Positions 61,122 to 64,000 of a stretch of 64,000 nucleotides of DNA are shown piece after piece. How positions within the stretch are numbered: the first letter of the stretch is position 1; every line of letters begins with the position of its first letter. Source of the DNA: Hymenobacter sp. YC55. GTDB lineage: Bacteria > Bacteroidota > Bacteroidia > Cytophagales > Hymenobacteraceae. Both the position numbers and the translations under genes were made by a program. The stretch covers positions 186,001-250,000 of the forward strand of contig NZ_JARNTX010000004.1 of NCBI RefSeq assembly GCF_029433095.1, written 5' to 3'. Under the pieces are notes generated by a model that saw nothing but the letters and a program-made list of their open reading frames with translations, was not told the origin of the DNA and made no database searches.

Positions 61122-61307
61122 GGTTCAGGTAAAAACAGACGCGTGTTTATATTCCCTAAATATCAGGAAAAAGTATGAGAAATTCCTCAAATATCAGGAT
61201 AAATAAGGCCGTGCTTTAAGCTCGAGAGTAAGAAAAATAAAAAAATAATATGCGTTTAAACGTAGCCAAAGCCCTTTTCAGTGCGTATTAAACAGTTTTT
61301 AATCCTT

Positions 61308-61321
61308 TGGCACATCGTTGG
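61308..61321 (+). promoter_or_regulatory. Sigma-54-like promoter candidate upstream of tolC
   Basis: TGGCAC (61308-61313) and TTGG (61318-61321) recall the -24/-12 elements TGGCAC-N5-TTGC, but the spacing is one base short and the final C is G. It lies 34 bases before the tolC start and next to a divergent sigma-54 activator gene. Confidence 0.35.
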
Positions 61322-61354
61322 GTAAGAGGATGACAACAACAAGCTGAATTCACG

Positions 61355-62674
61355 ATGCTTTCCCGATCAACTCTTACCGTACCGCTTTTAACAGTTGGCT
61401 TGCTTGCAGGGGCTTCTACGGCTCACGCACAAGTAGTGGCCGACTCCCTATCGTTAAGCGGCACTATTCAAGCCGTACTAGATGCTAACCCGGCCATCAC
61501 TTCCTTGGAAGAAGAAGTGAATGCCGCTACTAGCCGTGTAACCCAAAGCCGTGGTGGCTTCTTGCCCCAGGTAACGGGCACGGCCACGTATACCCGCATC
61601 GACCCAGTGGTAAAGCTCCAGCTTACCCCCGATGCGCCCGTGTTTCAATTAGCGCCCAATAACAACTACGACGCCCACATCACGCTGCAATATGGCCTGT
61701 TGGACTTCGGCAAAAAGGAAGCAACCACTAACCTAGCCGAAAGCCGCCGCCTCACCGCCACCGACAACATTGTTGTAACTCGCCGCGACCTAGCTTACTC
61801 GGCGGTGCAAGCCTACTACAACATCCTTTTCGTGCGCGAAAGCATTAAGGTGCAAGACGAGCAGATTGCTTCGTTGCTACAGCACCAGCGCGAAATGGAG
61901 AAGCGGGTGCAGGGAGGGGTGAGCACCAAGTTCGACGTGACAACCACGCAAGTGCGTATCACGCAGGCGCAGAACACCAAAATCGACCTTGAAAACCAGT
62001 TGCGCAACCAGCAGGTGCAGTTGGCTCGGCTGCTGCACAAGCCCGAGTATCTGAACGTGCCCGTGCGTGGCGCCCTCACCTATCAACCCCAGCCCGTTGA
62101 TTTGAACTCCGCCTTAGCGCAGGCTATCGACAAGCGTCCGGAAGTGAAGCTCGCACGCGACGCTGAAAACACGGCCAACCTCAACCTGAAGGTGATTGAG
62201 CGGGCCAACACGCCTACGCTCGGCATCGGGGCTCAACTTGGTGGCAAAAACGGTTACCTGCCAAACCTCGACAAGATCCGGCCGAATTCAGTAGGGGTAG
62301 TACAGCTTTCGGTGCCCATCTACGACGGCAACAAAAACAAAAACCAGCGGGTGGAAGCCTTGGCTAACATTCGGGGCACGCAGGCTCGCACGCAGGATAC
62401 GCAAGAGCAAATCCGCTCCGATGTGCGCCAGGCGGCCAACAACATACAGTCCAGCACTTCGCGCTACGACAACTCCCTGGTGCAGATTGCGCAGGCTACC
62501 GACGCCCTTACGCGCGCCAAAGCTCGCTACCGCTACGACGTAGGTACCAACCTCGACGTGCTCGATGCAGAAACCTCGTTAGCTCAGGCCCGCTTGGCCC
62601 GCTTGCAAGCCATCTACAACTACACCCTCGGGCAGTACCAGCTTAAGCGCGCAGTTGGCGAGCAGATATGGTAA
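61355..62674 (+). CDS. tolC: TolC-family outer-membrane efflux protein
   Basis: 439 residues with a signal peptide (to AHAQ). Two homologous halves of long helices separated by strands are seen: SLSLSGTIQAVLDANPAITSLEEEVNAATSRV, then HITLQYGLLDFGKKEATTNLAE, VTTTQVRITQAQNTKIDLENQ, ALAQAIDKRPEVKLARDAEN, VQLSVPIYDGNKNKNQRVEA and YDVGTNLDVLDAETSLAQARLA. It forms the outer-membrane channel for a tripartite exporter. Downstream genes encode a universal stress protein and a HlyD-family adaptor. Confidence 0.93.
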   Translation: MLSRSTLTVPLLTVGLLAGASTAHAQVVADSLSLSGTIQAVLDANPAITSLEEEVNAATSRVTQSRGGFLPQVTGTATYTRIDPVVKLQLTPDAPVFQLAPNNNYDAHITLQYGLLDFGKKEATTNLAESRRLTATDNIVVTRRDLAYSAVQAYYNILFVRESIKVQDEQIASLLQHQREMEKRVQGGVSTKFDVTTTQVRITQAQNTKIDLENQLRNQQVQLARLLHKPEYLNVPVRGALTYQPQPVDLNSALAQAIDKRPEVKLARDAENTANLNLKVIERANTPTLGIGAQLGGKNGYLPNLDKIRPNSVGVVQLSVPIYDGNKNKNQRVEALANIRGTQARTQDTQEQIRSDVRQAANNIQSSTSRYDNSLVQIAQATDALTRAKARYRYDVGTNLDVLDAETSLAQARLARLQAIYNYTLGQYQLKRAVGEQIW

Positions 62675-62720
62675 GAGCAAGGCTGCTCAGTTGCTTCCTT
62701 GCTCACTTACTTTCTACATC

Positions 62721-63155
62721 ATGACCCTTTCCACCATTCTTTGTCCGATAGATTTTTCGGAGGCGACGGGACCGTTGGTGGCATATGCAGCAACCCTAGC
62801 AGCCGGCACTGGCGCTGCCCTGCGGCTGCTGCATGTGTTGGAGCCGCAGCCCATGCTAGCAGGCCCTTCCGACCTCGACCTCGCCCAGCAACTAGCGCGC
62901 TACCACGCCAGTGCCGAGGCAGCGGGTGCGCAGGTTAGCACGGCCATTGTGCCGGGCACCGATGCGGCCCTTGAAATAGTAGAAGAAGCGCGTCGCCACT
63001 CGGCCGATATAATTGTTATCGGGGCGCACGGCCGCACCGGCCTCAGCCGATTCTTGATGGGCAGCACGGCCGAGGTAGTCGTACGGACGGCTCCCTGCGT
63101 GACGCTGCTGTTGAAGTCGCCGGTCGAGACTGGCGCGTACCGCAAAACAGCATAA
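62721..63155 (+). CDS. Universal stress protein (UspA family)
   Basis: 144 residues from the ATG at 62721; the longer frame overlaps the tolC end. Usp fold with MTLSTILCPIDFSEATGP, ALRLLHVLEP, EIVEEARRHSADIIVIGAHG and the ATP-binding loop GAHGRTGLSRFLMGSTAEVV (G-2x-G-9x-GS). It is a cytoplasmic nucleotide-binding stress protein. It is set between tolC and the hlyD-type gene with gaps of 46 and 102 bases, which makes cotranscription with the efflux system likely. Confidence 0.93.
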   Translation: MTLSTILCPIDFSEATGPLVAYAATLAAGTGAALRLLHVLEPQPMLAGPSDLDLAQQLARYHASAEAAGAQVSTAIVPGTDAALEIVEEARRHSADIIVIGAHGRTGLSRFLMGSTAEVVVRTAPCVTLLLKSPVETGAYRKTA

Positions 63156-63257
63156 GAGTAGAAGTTTTTGTTGCTATCGAATTGTTAATCAAAACGAAAT
63201 CAGCAACAAGCCCCGTAAAATCTAGTACCCAGAAACAAGAAACCAGCAACCCTTTAT

Positions 63258-64000
63258 ATGGCAACCATCATCCAACAAAATCCGGCCGTAGCTCCTAACT
63301 CTCACGCAGCTCCAACACCCGAGCCAGTAGAAGAGCAGCCGGAGGGTCGCTCTAAGCGCCCGATTATCTTTATTGTGCTGGCGCTGGTACTGCTGATTGG
63401 CGGCTACTTCGGCTGGCAGCAATATCAGTTTGCCCAAACCCACGAAGACACCGACGATGCCCAGGTTGAAGGCGACGTATACCCCATTCTGCCGCGCGTA
63501 GGTGGACCCGTGTTGGAAGTGAAGGTAGAAGACAACCAGCAGGTAAAGAAAGGCGACGTGCTCGTGACCATTGACCCTGCCGACTACCAGCAGCGCGTAA
63601 ATGCCGCTGAGGCTGCTTTGGTTGCTGCTCAAGCCAACGTAGTGGCTGCCCGTGCGGCCGTACGGACTGCGCAAGCTGGCGTAGGTAGCTCGCAAGCCAC
63701 TATTGGCGTAAGCGAAGCTTCGCGTACCCGCTTGGAGAGAGACCTGAAGCGTAGCGAGTTCTTGCGCAAAGAAGACATCATTCCGCAAAGCGAGTACGAT
63801 GCGGTGCAAGCCAACCTACGCGCTACTAACGCGCAGCGCGCCACTGCCCAGCAGCAGGTGCAAGTAGCCCGGCAGCAAGTAGCCGCCGCCGAGCAGCAGG
63901 TAGCCGTAGCGCAGGCCGTTGTGAAGCAGCGCCAAGCCGACCTCGACAATGCCAAATTGCAGTTGAGCTACACCACCATCACGGCTCCCGGCAACGGCGT
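63258..64000 (+). CDS. HlyD/EmrA-family membrane fusion protein, partial
   Basis: 247 codons are visible before the window ends; the C-terminus is missing. A cytoplasmic N-terminal tail is followed by one membrane segment (PIIFIVLALVLLIGGYFGW, about residues 35-53), the barrel-sandwich start (QVEGDVYPILPRVGGPVLEV, DNQQVKKGDVLVTIDPADY) and a long Gln/Ala-rich coiled-coil hairpin (residues 110-235). This is the architecture of EmrA-type adaptors, usually followed by a DHA2 major-facilitator pump. It links that pump to the TolC channel. Confidence 0.92.
   Translation, partial: MATIIQQNPAVAPNSHAAPTPEPVEEQPEGRSKRPIIFIVLALVLLIGGYFGWQQYQFAQTHEDTDDAQVEGDVYPILPRVGGPVLEVKVEDNQQVKKGDVLVTIDPADYQQRVNAAEAALVAAQANVVAARAAVRTAQAGVGSSQATIGVSEASRTRLERDLKRSEFLRKEDIIPQSEYDAVQANLRATNAQRATAQQQVQVARQQVAAAEQQVAVAQAVVKQRQADLDNAKLQLSYTTITAPGNG

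Overview
The window reads as a chromosomal segment of a Hymenobacter-like member of the Bacteroidota (Cytophagales). This rests on several things seen in the sequence: a SusC/SusD outer-membrane pair, several PorT-type beta-barrels, promoters with the Bacteroidota -7 motif TANNTTTG, little Shine-Dalgarno signal, GC-rich coding DNA and many strong hairpin terminators. No rRNA, CRISPR array, integrase or intact insertion sequence was seen. The genus is an inference.

Layout. 1-7.4 kb holds a DprA-like fragment, a CsbD stress protein, a helical-repeat hypothetical, an Ala-rich LEA-like lipoprotein and small secreted proteins. 7.5-12.2 kb carries the 2-oxoglutarate dehydrogenase E1 and E2 genes; the E3 partner (lpd) lies at 24-25 kb. 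12.4-19.6 kb holds a degenerate truncated globin, a large secreted glycosidase, a DMT exporter, an AraC regulator and an M1 aminopeptidase. 20-23.5 kb is a compact cluster of a Crp/Fnr regulator, three Roadblock/LC7-like proteins and a membrane protein with a carboxypeptidase-regulatory-like domain. 25.4-26.5 kb is an AT-rich island with a HARE-HTH plus PD-(D/E)XK-like nuclease. 26.5-34.5 kb holds a secreted vWA protein, an S41 protease, small membrane proteins, tRNA-Asp, a DUF5694 protein and a diadenylate-cyclase-like protein. 35-38.7 kb is an ethanolamine module (permease, EutB, cupin) without EutC. 41-49.5 kb is a five-gene TldD/TldE array on the minus strand in which all three TldD-like proteins carry Tat signals. 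49.7-54.5 kb is susD/susC, 54.8-57.2 kb is McrBC, and 59-64 kb is a sigma-54 activator divergent from a TolC - universal stress protein - HlyD efflux operon.

How it fits together. The housekeeping parts (OGDH complex, tRNA) are ordinary. The parts most worth attention are the triple Roadblock cluster, the exported Tld array built by duplication, a globin that appears to have lost its proximal histidine, the hendecad-repeat lipoprotein, the HARE-HTH nuclease island and the cyclase-like DACNV protein. Most start sites were moved downstream from the longest open frame where a signal peptide or family N-terminus made this clear; these choices are stated in each entry.
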